This document shows positions 10,201-20,835 of a DNA stretch of 64,000 nt, in pieces. This DNA comes from Orientallactaga sibirica (Eukaryota > Chordata > Mammalia > Rodentia > Dipodidae), in the NCBI GenBank assembly GCA_036365145.1, contig JAEOAD010000015.1:14191501-14255500 (forward strand), in the 5' to 3' direction. The notes under the pieces are model-generated. The model was not told the DNA's origin, made no database searches, and saw nothing but the letters and a program-made list of their open reading frames with translations. Both the position numbers and the translations under genes were made by a program. Within the stretch, counting starts at the first letter, position 1. Every line of letters starts with the position of its first letter.

Positions 10201-10680
10201 GCCCTGCAACAATCAACCATTCAGTTGCCTTCAAACACTCCCTCTTCTGAATATTATTATTTTCTTTTGTAAATCTGATCATATTTGTAGAGAATCATCT
10301 ACTGCTACAGAGGTACTGAAAAATTAGATTTATATTTCTTTAGACCTTTTCTTAGACATTTGAAAACACTGTTTTCTAAAGAAATATAAACCATGGGTAG
10401 GATGTAGCCAGATTTTCTGTCAGAATATTGTATGAACTAGTAGACTCCTTATTCTTTTCTGAAACTTTACAAGCGAGGCCTCTCCTGTGTGCACTTCTCC
10501 AGCATTCTGGTGTTTAGATTCCTACTGGAATGACTCATTGAGCTTTACTTCAAGTGGTCCTAGCTCAACATTTCAAACTTGTCTACATTTTTCCAACAAA
10601 CCAGTTCCAAAGGCCTAAAATCATATGGTCAGGTTTATATAGTAACACCACCCCCCCATCTAAGCTCCAAATTTCTTTAT
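10201..10680 (-). mobile_element. MaLR internal region, antisense (left arm)
   Basis: The sequence before the adjoining LTR has the layout seen on the antisense side of MaLR internal regions: CAAACCAGTTCCAAAGGCCT, ATGGTCAGGTTTATATAG and AAGCTCCAAATTTCTTTA, leading directly into the LTR at 10681. This natural int-LTR order suggests the MaLR part is original here. No coding capacity is visible. The same segment recurs inverted at 14231-14704. Confidence 0.55.
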
Positions 10681-11030
10681 CAGTTACTTTCCTTATTGCT
10701 GTGAAAAAATACCTGACAAGAAGTAACTTCAGATCAAAAGGGTTCATTTCAAGTTGTTTTCTATCCCCGTGGGGAAGTCATAGCAGCAGGAACATGAAGG
10801 GGGGCTGGTTACGTTGCATGCATAATCAGGATTGATAAATGCTGGTTCTCAGCTCACTTTTTCCTCTTTATTCTGTCCAGAACACCAATCCATGATGTGG
10901 TGCTGCCCACAGTTACAGTGGGTCTTCCCACCTCACCTAATAATTTAAAATCTCCCTCACCGCAAAATTTGTCTCCTAGGTGATTCTAGATCCTTCCAGG
11001 TTGACATTAGCCTTTTTAGCAGAAGATGCC
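10681..11030 (-). mobile_element. MaLR-type LTR, antisense
   Basis: CAGTTACTTTCCTTATTGCT, AAATACCTGACAAGAAGTAA, GTGGGTCTTCCCACCTCACC and CCAGGTTGACATTAGCC match the antisense strand of a rodent MaLR LTR. It adjoins its own internal region on the left. Confidence 0.65.
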
Positions 11031-11199
11031 CTACAAATGAACCATACACTGAGTGCTAGTGAGTATGGTATCTCTTCTTGGGATTCTTGGAACTCTTTGG
11101 AATCATAGGAGTTGGTTGCACTGGCCAGTAATAATGATACCCCAAACCACTAAACAGTATGCTTTTTAATGCATGTGAATTATCTGCCAATAAAAATAT

Positions 11200-11815
11200 T
11201 TGAAGACTAAGCAGATCAACAAGGAAATAGAAAGCTTGTAAAAAATAAGCCGACTGAACCTAACATTTATATGCTGAACCATTTATGCAAAAATAGAAGT
11301 CTGTAAATCTTCTGAAGCAAACAATTATTATCCAATACAAACAATATCTAAGGACATCATACATTAAAAAATATATGTACAGTTACATATATGTACATGT
11401 TACATTTACACAGTATTTTCTGCGAGCACAATGGAATAGGATTAGAAATCAATAACAGAGAATTGAAAGTTTTATAAATATGTGGATTAAGCACACAATC
11501 ATGAATAGATTTAGGAAGTCACAAAGACATGAGAAATACTTTGAAGTGAATTAAGCCAAAATCTCAACAAACAAAAACAAATAGGATGCAAGTACTGGAG
11601 TCCTTAGAGGGAAATCTATAGCTATGTCTATTTTAGAAACAACTCCCTAAATAATAACTTAATCTCTCACCACAAGACACTGGAAAAGTAAGGGCAAATC
11701 AAACCTAATGCAAGAACAACAGAGGAAGTAATCAAGATAAGGAAGTAATAAAGCAGAGAAAGAGTAAAAGTAGAAATCAAACCAAAAGCATGTATTTTGA
11801 AACAAGCAATGGAAT
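11200..11815 (+). mobile_element. Old L1/HAL1 ORF2 fragment
   Basis: CAATGGAATAGGATTAGAAA, AATAACAGAGAATTGAAAG, AGAGGGAAATCTATAGCTAT and GGAAAAGTAAGGGCAAATCA follow the order of L1 ORF2 between the endonuclease and reverse transcriptase domains. The frame is destroyed by many stops. Divergence marks it as much older than the L1 3' UTR copies. Confidence 0.7.
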
Positions 11816-11822
11816 TGACAGA

Positions 11823-11825
<3 letters not shown>

Positions 11826-11868
<43 letters not shown>
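11826..11868. repeat. (GT)21 microsatellite
   Basis: An uninterrupted GT tract of about 43 bases adjoins the old L1 fragment. It is probably polymorphic. The minus-strand 88-codon frame crossing it is an artefact. Confidence 0.98.
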
Positions 11869-11869
<1 letters not shown>

Positions 11870-12319
11870 AAGAATTTTTCTGAGACCTCTGAAATAAATC
11901 AAGCCATGAGGGAATATGGTTCCAGAGAATCACAAATAATGAATGATGGGTCCGATAGATGCTAGTTATAGAGGGAGGTGAGACAGTATTATCTCTGAAC
12001 TCATTCCTTTGTGCTGGGCAAAGAGTAGTGCATTTCTTGGGTTCATCTATCTTCTAACTCCAGATATACATTGTAAAGAATGTACTATGAGAACAGGTTA
12101 CAATGCACAATGATTACAAGAGTCAAGTTTAGACAGGAAAGATCTTATAGCAGCATAGAGAAATCACAATGGGTAAGTAAATTATGAAGGTGGCAGAATT
12201 CGGGCAGGCCAAAGAAATAGTAGCCAGTGGTCAGCTGCACGCATTGATTATAAATGTCCTGTTCTCCAGGCTCTGGAGTACATCCTGTTCTGTCAGGAGC
12301 ATGAAAATAAAACAACTTT
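11869..12319. other. Single-copy DNA, nothing recognised
   Basis: No repeat family or gene is identified. Confidence 0.4.
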
Positions 12320-12465
12320 CAAACCAAAGAGCTTTGGATACAAATCCTGGAGTAGGTATTCACTAACAGATAATGTCCGGGAGATTATTTAATTTTCCTA
12401 AGACTCAGCCACTTAATTAGCCAATTTGGTTCATTGATAATGTCACAGCCATTGTACATAATGAT
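12320..12465 (+). mobile_element. MIR SINE fragment
   Basis: TTGGATACAAATCCTGGAGT, then GAGATTATTTAATTTTCCTA and AAGACTCAGCCAC, are consistent with a diverged sense MIR (AAATCC, the TTATTTAACCT core, then AGCCTCAG). Confidence 0.5.
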
Positions 12466-12934
12466 GAGTATCACAAAGACATTTTCATGCAAGTATATCA
12501 CATATTTTGCCTTGATTCATCTTTTATACCTTTGCTTTTTCTTCCTCTCCTTTATCCTTCTTCCTTCTCACATCATTTCAGTTCACAAATTCCTCTTTAA
12601 AAGTTGTTCTGATAACAAAATGGAATTGAATTAAAAGTATATTTTATATACTTTATACCACTTAGTACTGAAGACATGTTAACTAGATGGAAGATGCTAC
12701 TGGTACTTTTTTGTTTGTATTGTTGTTTTATTACAATAGTTACAAATAAATGTGAGATAAATGGCTAATTCAGTTGGAATTAATTTTTCTCAAGCAGTAC
12801 AGTAGCAGAGATGTGATTTCATGGCTGGCAAGAACCCAATGTGTAGTTATCAAAATGGTTCATTGCATAAACTTGCTCCCATGATCCTGATATTTGCAAA
12901 TATGAAATTCCCTTTGGATTATCCAGTCTTTATT
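12466..12934. other. Single-copy AT-rich DNA
   Basis: Nothing recognised beyond AT richness and a small hairpin (AAAGTATAT and ATATACTTT) near 12635-12655. Confidence 0.4.
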
Positions 12935-14230
12935 ATTATTGTTTATTGGGTACTTCCACAAATATTAGTGGTATACCATTATCATATTCACCTCCCACCA
13001 CCCTCCATTTCCCCCCTCCCAAATCTTTTCTCCACTAAATCTCTTTTTCATATATATGTATGCATGTGTGTGTGTGTGTGTGTATATACATATATATATA
13101 TGTATATGTATATACATACACACATATATATGTATGTATGTGTATGTGTATGGTATTCACTGTGGGCTAATTAGGGCCTCCATTCATTTCAAGGAGGGAG
13201 AGGTACATCAGGGGTATTTCTACCCACCCTGTGGCTCTTATAATCTTCCCTCTCCTTCTTCTGTAGCAATTCCTAAGCCTTGGATATACTAGCAGTTTGT
13301 TTTACATTTTGAGTTCTCTTTAGCACCTGTACTTCTGTTTAAATTTGTTTCAGTTCAGCTGTGTTTGCTGCTATTTCCCTGGAGGTTGTTGTCAGGCTAG
13401 CATTGATAGCAATATTCCTGTTGCTACTTCCTCGGCACTTTCTCCTGGACCCTGGTAAAAGTGGTAGAGGTGACACTTCTTAGTGGTAAGCCATTTACCA
13501 TCTTTTCTTGTTGAATTGGTGGATGTTGGATCTCCTCAGTATCCTCTGCCATCTGTAAAATAAAACAGATTCTCCAAACAAGGGTGTGAGAAGCTTTGAG
13601 AAAGTGGGATATTTGAGAGACATTTTGGTGAGGATACCCGCTGAACTTGTCTAGAGAATAATGGAGGCGTCTCTCTGGGGGTTGTGAGTTTCCTGTCTGT
13701 GGGGTGTTGACTTTGTTCCCAGTACCAGATATGAACTCTCTCCAACCTGAGCAGGGCTCATGTCCATGTGGAGGGAGGTTGGTTACCCCATGGGCTGTCT
13801 GCCACTATTGAACAAGTGTGTGTTGCTTGTTCCTCTGCATACTTTGCAGGGTCATTTGTTTATTCATGATCTTGGTGACAATTACCACATATAGCTCCCA
13901 TAGCACTTTCTAGCACAATGAGGGTTTGTCAGGGGAGGATTGCCATTCCTCATGGTTCTCATGTGGTCTCTAGGTGTCCTAGGATGTCAGCCTGTGTGTC
14001 TTCACAATAGAGTCTTAACATTTAGCTCTGTTGGTTCACCAAGTGCATGGCAATAGCCTATGTTGATTTTGAGTTCTCATGGATCTAACCTAGTGAACTG
14101 CTTGCTGGGGGGGGCGGGGCGGGTAACCTGGTTCTGGTCAGGAGATTCATAAGCCAGAGCTTGTGATTTTAGAATTAAGCTCTTTCCACCTTCTACTGGT
14201 CATATGGGTCTGGTCCGTCCAACTGACCTG
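12935..14230 (-). mobile_element. L1 3' UTR, antisense
   Basis: This is the common L1 3' UTR: CCCACCCTGTGGCTCTTATA, TCTTCCCTCTCCTTCTTC, CATTTACCATCTTTTC, ATGGGCTGTCTGCCACTATT. It lacks ORF2 of its own. At its inner end, 14126-14222 is the UTR segment just after ORF2 and resembles 14715-14812 of the neighbouring L1 (roughly 80 percent by eye). This L1 and the next are therefore separate copies. A compound microsatellite at 13051-13152 interrupts it. Confidence 0.75.
13051..13152. repeat. Compound (TG)n/(TA)n microsatellite
   Basis: Alternating ATATATGTATG, GTGTGTGTGTGT, TATACATATATATAT and ACACACATATAT blocks. The mixed TA and TG steps can form hairpins. The ORFs of 117 and 78 codons across it are artefacts. 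Confidence 0.9.
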
Positions 14231-14704
14231 TAACTGAGACAGAAATCTGGAGCTTAGATGAGGGGGATGTTACTATATAAACCTGACTACATGGATTTTA
14301 GGCCTTTGGAACTGGTTTGTTGGAAAAATGTAGACAAGTTTGAAATGTTGAGCTAGGACCACTCAATGACTCAATGAGTCATTCCAGTAGGAATCTAAAC
14401 ACCATAATGCTGGAGAAGTACACACAGGAGAGGCCTCACTTGTAAAGTTTCAGAAGAGAATAAGGAGTCTACTAGTTTATACAATATTCTGACAGAAAAT
14501 CTGGCTACATCCTACCCATGGTTTATATTTCTTTAGAAAACAGTGTTTTCAAATGTCTAAGAAAAGATCTAAAGAAATATAAATCTAATTTTTCAGTACT
14601 TCTGTAGCAGTAGATGATTCTCTACAAATATGATCAGATTTACAAAAGAAAATAATAATATTCAGAAGAGGGAGTGTTTGAAGGCAACTGAATGGTTGAT
14701 TGTT
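14231..14704 (+). mobile_element. MaLR internal region (right arm)
   Basis: An inverted copy of 10201-10684: AGCTTAGATGAGGGGGATGT, TATATAAACCTGACTAC, AGGCCTTTGGAACTGGTTTG. Unlike the left copy it is not followed by the LTR; it meets L1 3' UTR instead. It is shared with the left arm together with the L1 junction at about 14705. Confidence 0.55.
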
Positions 14705-15310
14705 GCAGGGCAGTAACCCAGTTCTGGTCCTGGGATTCACAAGCTAGAGCCTGTGGTTTTAGGATTAAGATTTCTCCACCTTCTACAGTGCATTTGGGTC
14801 TGGTCCATCCCACTCACTAAACTGAGGGATGTATCTTATACCGATGTCATGGAGGGCATTTCCTAATGTTCTAATTACTTTAGTCTTTATTTTTGTGTAG
14901 TTTCCCTCCCCATGCTCCCTTCCTCAGGCCTCTTACCCTCCCACTGCTATTATTCTTTCCCTCTATTCATTTGTGTGTTATTCCCTCCTCTCTTCCCCTC
15001 CCTATTTTTACTTTTTCCTGGTCTCATTCAAGTTTTATGCTCATCGACCTAATGCTTACTGCCTTTTGCTCTCCTTTGAGCTGGTCCATTTTAGGAACCA
15101 CATATGAGAGAAAATGTGTCGTTTGTCTTTCTTAGACTGTGTGACCTCGCTTAGGAGGATATTTTCCAAGGCTGTCCATTTTCCTGTAAATTTCATTGTT
15201 TCATTTTTCCTTTCTGCTGAGGTGTATATGTACCACATCTGCATTATGCATTCATCTGTTTATGGGTATCATGGTTGATTTCTATTCCTAGCTATTGTGA
15301 ATAGAGTGGC
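14231..15310. repeat. Right arm of the large inverted repeat
   Basis: Reverse complement of 9597-10684. The 583-base core 14601-15183 shows no mismatch to 9729-10311. Both arms contain the same chimeric junction between L1 3' UTR and MaLR internal sequence. Confidence 0.9.
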
Positions 15311-17300
15311 AATAAACATAAATAAAGTAAAGAGTGAAGTCTTTGGGGTAAATGGCCAGAGTAGAATAGCTGAGTCAGATGATAGTTCTGCTTTCATCAT
15401 TTTCAAGAGTCTTCATACTGATTTCCATAATAATTTTACATGTTTGCACTCCAAATAGCAGTGAATAAGTGTTCCTCTTTCCCCACATCCTTGCCAGCAT
15501 CTGTTTTCATTTGATTTTGTGATGATTGTCATCCTGATTAGAGTAAGGGGGAATCTCAAAGATGTTTTTATTTGCATTTCCTTAATGGCTAAAGCTGTTG
15601 ATCATTTCTGTGAGTAGTGCCCATTTGTAATTCTCCCTAGGAGAATTCTCTTTTAAGTTCTCTGCCCCATTTTTTGAGTGGATTATTTGATTTTTTTGTT
15701 TCTTAGTTTTGTGAGTTCTTTGTAGATTCTAGATATTAGGCTTCTGTCTGAGGTATAGCTGGTGAAGATTTTTTCCCATTCTTTGGGTTGTCCATTGGCT
15801 TCCTTTATGGTATTCCTGTCTGTACAAAAGCTTTTTGGTTTCATGAGATCCCACTGATTGAGTGTTTGTTCAATTTGTGGAGCTCCTGGGAACTTATTTA
15901 AGAAGTATTGGGGCTGGAGAAATGGTCTAGTGGTTAAGGTGCTTGCCTGCAAAGTCTGAGAACCAAGGTTTGATTTCCTAGGACCCACATAAGCCAGATG
16001 CACATGGTGGCACATGTGTCTGTAGTTTGCCATGGCTAGAGGTCCTGGCATGCCCATTCTCAGTCTGTCTCTCTCTCTTTCTCATGAATAAATAAATGAC
16101 AATATTTTTTAAAAGAAAATCTTTCTGCATGCATATATCTTGGAATAGTATTCTCCCTATTTTTTCTTCCAGTTATTTTATGTCTTTAATCCATTTGAAC
16201 TTGATTTTTGTGTGTGGTAAGAGAAGTGGGCCTAGATTTATTTTTCTACATATGGTTATCCAGTTTCTCCAGTGCATTTGTTGAAAATGCTATCTTCTCC
16301 AGTGTGCATTGTAGGCTCCCTAGTTGAAGATCCAGTAGCTATAGTTGCTTGAACTAAGGCTTGGATCTTCTATTTTGCTTCATTCATGTTTATTTCTGTT
16401 TTTTTTTTTATGACAATACCATGCTACTGTTGTTACTCTGGCTTTGTAGTATAACTTGAAATCAAATATGGTGACATCTCCAGTGATGTTTCTTTTGCAG
16501 AGGATAGTTTTGGATTTCTGAGGCCTTCTGTACTTCCATATGAATTTTGAAACTATTTTTTTCCTATTTCTGTGAGGAATGATGCTGTAATTTTTATTGG
16601 CATTGCATTGAATCTGTATATTGCTTTTGGTAAAATGGCCATTTTCACATTATTAATTCTACTAATTCGTGAACATGGGAAGTCTCTCTACCTTCACATG
16701 TCCTCCTCAATTTATTTCATTAATGTTTTTATTGAGTAGGTATTTCACTTGGTTAGTGATATTCCAAGATATTTGATTTTTTGTGCCTATAGAAAACTGA
16801 ACAGTCTTGCTGATCTCTGTCTGTGTGTTAGTCTTTGGCACATAGGAAGACCACTGACTTTTGTGTGTTGATTGTTGTATCTTGCCGCTTTGTTAAGAGA
16901 AGTTATCACCTGTAGAAGTATTCTGGTAGAGTTTTTCAGGTCAGTAATATATCATGTCATCTGCCTGTACAACTAGTTTGACTTCTTCCATTCCAATTTG
17001 TATTCCTTTTATTTCTCTCTGTTTTCTTATTGCTTGGGCTAGGATATCTAGTACTATATTGAAGAAAAGTGGTGACAGTGGGCATCCCTGTCTTGTTGCC
17101 TACCTCAGTGGAAATGCTTATATCTCTCTCCTCATTTAGTATGATGTGGGCCATAGGTGCTTTATAAACAGATTTTATTATGTTGGGATAGGATTCTCCT
17201 ATCCCTTGTCTCTCCAGCATTTTGATCATGAAGTGGTTCTGTATTTTGTTGAAGGCTTTCTCTGCAGCTGTTGGAAATCATCAAGTTTTAAATGCATTAT
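14705..17300 (-). mobile_element. 5'-truncated L1 with ORF2 reverse transcriptase remnant
   Basis: Read on the minus strand, this carries the second half of ORF2 and the start of the 3' UTR. At about 16945-16985 it encodes [15 protein letters not shown], the reverse transcriptase active-site block; the usual FADD is QADD here, and the two aspartates remain. Just upstream is YPNIIKSVYKAPMAHIILNE, another conserved RT block, in a different frame from the ADD block, so the ORF is shifted. Stops are frequent. A DIP SINE at 15909-16110 splits it. The 5' end is truncated within the RT domain. Confidence 0.85.
15909..16110 (+). mobile_element. DIP SINE (short form) inside L1 ORF2
   Basis: GGGGCTGGAGAAATGGTCTA, GCCAGATGCACATGGTGGCA, GGTCCTGGCATGCCCATTCT, CT tract, GAATAAATAAATGAC. 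It interrupts the antisense L1 ORF2, so it is younger than that L1. Confidence 0.9.
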
Positions 17301-17642
17301 TTTCTATGGAGTGTAGGCTTCATCAGCACAATGGAGTAAGCCCAGAGTTTGTCATTCCTCTCTATGATGAACTTAGAGCATGAAAGTTTAATTAAAAAAT
17401 TCTACATTTAGGTAGTTTTCTTTAGGCTAAGCAAATAGTTACCTGGTATGATTGTAGATTGTCTTTGAGTGGGAACTTTCCTTGAATTCAGGAACATAGT
17501 CAACAGGTATGGACCATATGCTAAATTCTTGGTTTTGGGGAGAAAAAGAAAATAATTACATATTTAGATTAACAATAATAGCTTTCAGCTCAACTTCCAC
17601 AGATGGAAGAATAGGCTTGGGTATATTCAGTAACCAAGTAAC
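17301..17642. other. Single-copy DNA, nothing recognised
   Basis: No repeat or gene signal seen. The L1 truncation point is near the start. Confidence 0.4.
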
Positions 17643-17656
17643 AAAAATCAAGATCA

Positions 17657-17824
17657 GCTGGGCATGGTGGTGCATGCCTTTAATCCCAGCACTTGGGAGA
17701 CAGAGGTAGGAGGATCACCCACCGTGAGTTCAAGGCCACCCTGATACTACTTAGTGAATTCCAGGTCAGCCTGAGCTAGAGTGAGACCCTATCTCAGAAA
17801 AAAAAAAACAACAACAACAAAAAA
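17657..17824 (+). mobile_element. B1 SINE with target-site duplication
   Basis: GCTGGGCATGGTGGTGCATG, CCTTTAATCCCAGCACTTGG, CCAGGTCAGCCTGAGCTAGA and an A-rich tail with CAA units. It is flanked by the 14-base repeat AAAAATCAAGATCA at 17643-17656 and 17825-17838. Low divergence indicates a fairly recent insertion. Confidence 0.95.
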
Positions 17825-17838
17825 AAAAATCAAGATCA

Positions 17839-18242
17839 AGTCTGTTTGAGCTCAAGATGACTCCTTCAGTCCTGTTTGCTCTCCTGAGTGTACTGACCTA
17901 CCACTGCATCTGGAAATGAGTATTTCTAAGCCAGAATCCAGACTTCTAGGAAGGATATGTATAGAAACCTGAGCATCATCAAAATTTCATGATGAACACT
18001 GATGGGAAGTCATAGCTGAATGAAGAAGTATGCACAGAGGAAAACTATCTTCATATCTCTTTAAGTCTCTTTCTCTTAAGTTCAATATTCAGCCATTTAC
18101 TTAATTATTGAGTGAATGGGAGTATAAGGGTTCATCTATGAGTAAACAGATAACTAAATGCAATTATATTTGGTTTGTGAGGACCTCATAATTTCTATGG
18201 TGAAAAGGAAGTTTTCTTCCTCTGAAGCATCATTCCACTTTA
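17839..18242. other. Single-copy DNA, nothing recognised
   Basis: No feature seen. Confidence 0.4.
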
Positions 18243-18345
18243 TCCTGGGGAATTGAACTCAGGCATTCTCAGCCCTCTCATGCCTCATGCTTATAGAAAG
18301 TTCTATTACCTGCTGAGCCATCTTCCTTCCCAGCTCCTATTAAAA
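18243..18345 (-). mobile_element. tRNA-like SINE head fragment (B4/ID type), antisense
   Basis: GGGGAATTGAACTCAGGCAT, CTGCTGAGCCATCTTCC and CTTCCCAGCTC are the antisense B box, A box and 5' end of a rodent tRNA-derived SINE. Only the head remains. Confidence 0.6.
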
Positions 18346-18984
18346 TAAACTCCTAATTTAGAGTTAATCCATCTATTATGTTTATATTACCTATTTTCTA
18401 TATGGTTCCTGATATAATAATAAGAGCATATAGGGTTTTCTGATTTATTAATTTTGTGTCATATACAGTTATTTCAACTCTGCATTTAAGAGTTAGGGGA
18501 ACACATTTGAGGGTGATTTTAGTCTGTATTCCAAGCTTGAGGCTTACTTCCTAAGTCAAATAGAGTCCTATTGCTGGGATAGTGCCTTGAGTAGCTTAGA
18601 GAATTAATATATTTGGTGGTGCACAGGCAAGCCTCTATATTATTCATCACCACACACTAGAAGGAGCAGAGATGTGAGAGAAGGCCAAGGCAGTACAACC
18701 TGGGGCTTCCTTTCCATTTGTCCATAAAGGAAGATTAATGAGTACTTCTACTGGTGTAGAAGGGATTCTAGAGACAGCAGCAATTAGGGTCATGTGAGGA
18801 TATGTCTTAACATTAAAAATAAATCATGGGGATTTTCCAAGGCTTTAGACATTTCATCTCAAAGTAAGAGATAAAGCAATTGAATGAAGGAGTGTGCAAA
18901 TCAGGTGTAATGGGCTCGTGGTAGGTAAAACTATAAATCCAAGTGAAAGTTAATGAACTGTAAGAGTGAGAAAATAAAGAAAGA
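18346..18984. other. Single-copy AT-rich DNA
   Basis: Nothing recognised. Confidence 0.4.
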
Positions 18985-19250
18985 TTGCTATGGCTAGGTG
19001 CCCCACATTGCTGGGATGAACCTCCAGACCAGACAGAGGTTAAAGGAGAAAGGGATTTATTTCAGGCTTATAGATCCAGGGGAAGTTCTATAATAGGGGA
19101 AGAAGCTGGCCCTGTTTCACAGATCCACACCAAGATAAAAACCATAATGAGCACTACAAAGCAAGCAACCAGCAATGAAATAGCAGTGGCCCAGGCAGAA
19201 TCACTCTATATACCTTAGGCTGGAATTTAGATCTTTCCCCAGTAAAATAC
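18985..19250 (-). mobile_element. ORR1-like MaLR LTR, antisense
   Basis: GATGAACCTCCAGACCAGAC, GGGATTTATTTCAGGCTTAT, AGATCCAGGGGAAGTTC and GAAGAAGCTGGCCCTG parallel the better copies at 27736-28092 and 50550-50830. The 5' end of the LTR is degraded into an AC tract. Confidence 0.6.
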
Positions 19251-19256
19251 CCCCTC

Positions 19257-19258
<2 letters not shown>

Positions 19259-19292
<34 letters not shown>
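19259..19292. repeat. (AC)17 microsatellite
   Basis: An uninterrupted AC tract of about 34 bases. Confidence 0.98.
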
Positions 19293-19295
<3 letters not shown>

Positions 19296-19947
19296 ACAAC
19301 ATCTTTATTTACTCTATGGGAAGAATGTTCTTGATTCCTAAATCAAGGAGCAGATAAGAGATCATGAAAGACATATCATGAAAAGGACAAATATATGCTG
19401 ATCAGGGATCTCAGTACTTGTTTAGTAAATGAATAGCCATGCACTTGACACAAACAGGTACATGTATGAGGTGCTTTGGCCTGTCTCTCCAAAAACAAAA
19501 AAAAAAAAAAAACCAAAAAAACAAAAAAACCAGAAAACAAAATAAACAAAAGGAGTTAGTGAAATCTGTGGGAAATAATTGGGTTTGAACAGGCATGAGT
19601 GTCATTAACACTTATCAACAACAGACACTTACTCTTTTCTGTTTCTAATAAAGAAAATGGTTAATCAGTTCAAATGTACAGAACTGGACAATATAAAGTA
19701 TGATACTGTCATTATAAACAACAGACACTTATCCTCTTTTCTGTTTCTAATAAAGAAAATGGTTAATCAGTTCAAATAACCTTTAAGAACTGGAATTATA
19801 CTATTCCATTTCACATTTTAGTATTATTTGGTGACTATGCTAAACTCTTTTCTTTTTTTGCCACGTCTGCTCTGATGCTTAACAATGTTATAATGTCATG
19901 GTCAGTATTCATCTGTGTTGGGAGAAACATGTCTAGAGGTTACGAAT
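19293..19947. other. Single-copy DNA with a short tandem duplication
   Basis: It contains an A-rich tract at about 19495-19555 and a direct duplication: 19617-19675 (AACAACAGACACTTACTCTT start) recurs at 19717-19777. No gene seen. Confidence 0.6.
19617..19777. repeat. Direct duplication, about 60-base copies 100 bases apart
   Basis: Both copies read AACAACAGACACTTA, TTTTCTGTTTCTAATAAAG, GGTTAATCAGTTCAAAT. They differ mainly by a 2-base insertion (CTCTTTTC versus TCCTCTTTTC). Part of the spacer (GTCATTA) also repeats, so the original unit was about 100 bases. Confidence 0.9.
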
Positions 19948-20060
19948 AGTGCCAGGTATAGTGGTCTGTAATCCCAGTGCTCAGGGGCTGAGGCAAAAGT
20001 ATTAAGAGTTCTGGACCTGGTTACAAGAGAACCTATCTCAAATAAATAATAAATAAAATA
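19948..20060 (+). mobile_element. B1-like SINE fragment
   Basis: GCCAGGTATAGTGGTCTGTA, ATCCCAGTGCTCAGGGGCTG and GAACCTATCTCAAATAAA follow the B1 or B1-derived half of a B4. Diverged. Confidence 0.6.
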
Positions 20061-20835
20061 GTTCATTAATAAAAAAGGTACAATTATGAGGATACCTTGA
20101 TCAGGGTAAAATTGTCGGGACCAGAATAGGTAACAATTCTTATTAAATTCTGAAGACATGCAGAAGCAGTAAACATAAGCTATTAATCATTGTACCTGGG
20201 GTAAATTAAAATTTAAAACTACCAGTAAATAGTGAAATCATTTAACACTAAGCAATTCTTATTTCAGCACAAGTAGAGTCCTGTGGTGTCATGTGCTCAA
20301 AGTTATCCTTGACTTCTGACTTTCTGGCAACATCTCCTTCCTGTCATCTTTGGCTTGTGTCCTTCTTTACAGCTCCTCAGCCTTTAAGGATACTCTAGCA
20401 TCCAACTTTCCCTTGCAACTCAATTCCTCATGCTCCCACTTTCTTTCCTATCAGTTTAAGGAAACACACAGTTTAAAGAAGAGAATATAGCAAGTCTGGG
20501 AATTTCTAGCACCCCCAGAATTGAGTTTAATGAGATGCCACCAGGAGATGATGTCCACATTGGTCCTTTCCCTGTACTATTTATGCTTTCTAAGAAGGGC
20601 TGCCACATTTCAGGGTCAACTGATTTCACCATGAAAAATAATTTCCTTTTCAATAGGAGACTTTAAGTAAAACATTTCCCTCATTATCACCCCACAGTGA
20701 TATCAAATTTTTCATATACCAGAAGCTAGAGCCCCAGTGAGATAATAGCTATCAAACTCATTGAAAAGTTGAGGTATGTGCACATGTATGTATTTGCAAG
20801 TGACAAACTTTGGAGTTCCTATTGCTCCTCAAAGA
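20061..20835. other. Single-copy DNA, nothing recognised
   Basis: No repeat or gene signal recognised. Small frames on both strands look accidental. Confidence 0.4.

Larger units (their letters stand above)
9597..10684. repeat. Left arm of a large inverted repeat
   Basis: The arm pairs with 14231-15310. Reading line by line, 9729-10311 is identical to the reverse complement of 14601-15183 (583 bases, no mismatch seen). The outer 60 bases (9601-9660) show about 9 mismatches. The inner side (10312-10684) shows scattered mismatches and a few small indels. The arms are separated by about 3.55 kb. Confidence 0.9.

Noticed and set aside
13051..13152. Compound TG/TA tract as a CRISPR-like or satellite array
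   Set aside because: There are no regular repeats with unique spacers. It is a simple compound microsatellite inside an L1 UTR.
10681..14230. Spacer of the inverted repeat as a mobile composite unit
   Set aside because: The spacer is a patchwork of an LTR, old L1, a microsatellite, MIR and L1 UTR with no coding capacity or terminal duplication.
9777..15135. Two identical 80-codon frames (9777-10019 minus, 14893-15135 plus) as a duplicated gene
   Set aside because: Both lie antisense to the L1 ORF2 end and 3' UTR in the inverted-repeat arms. Identity reflects the DNA duplication, not a conserved protein.
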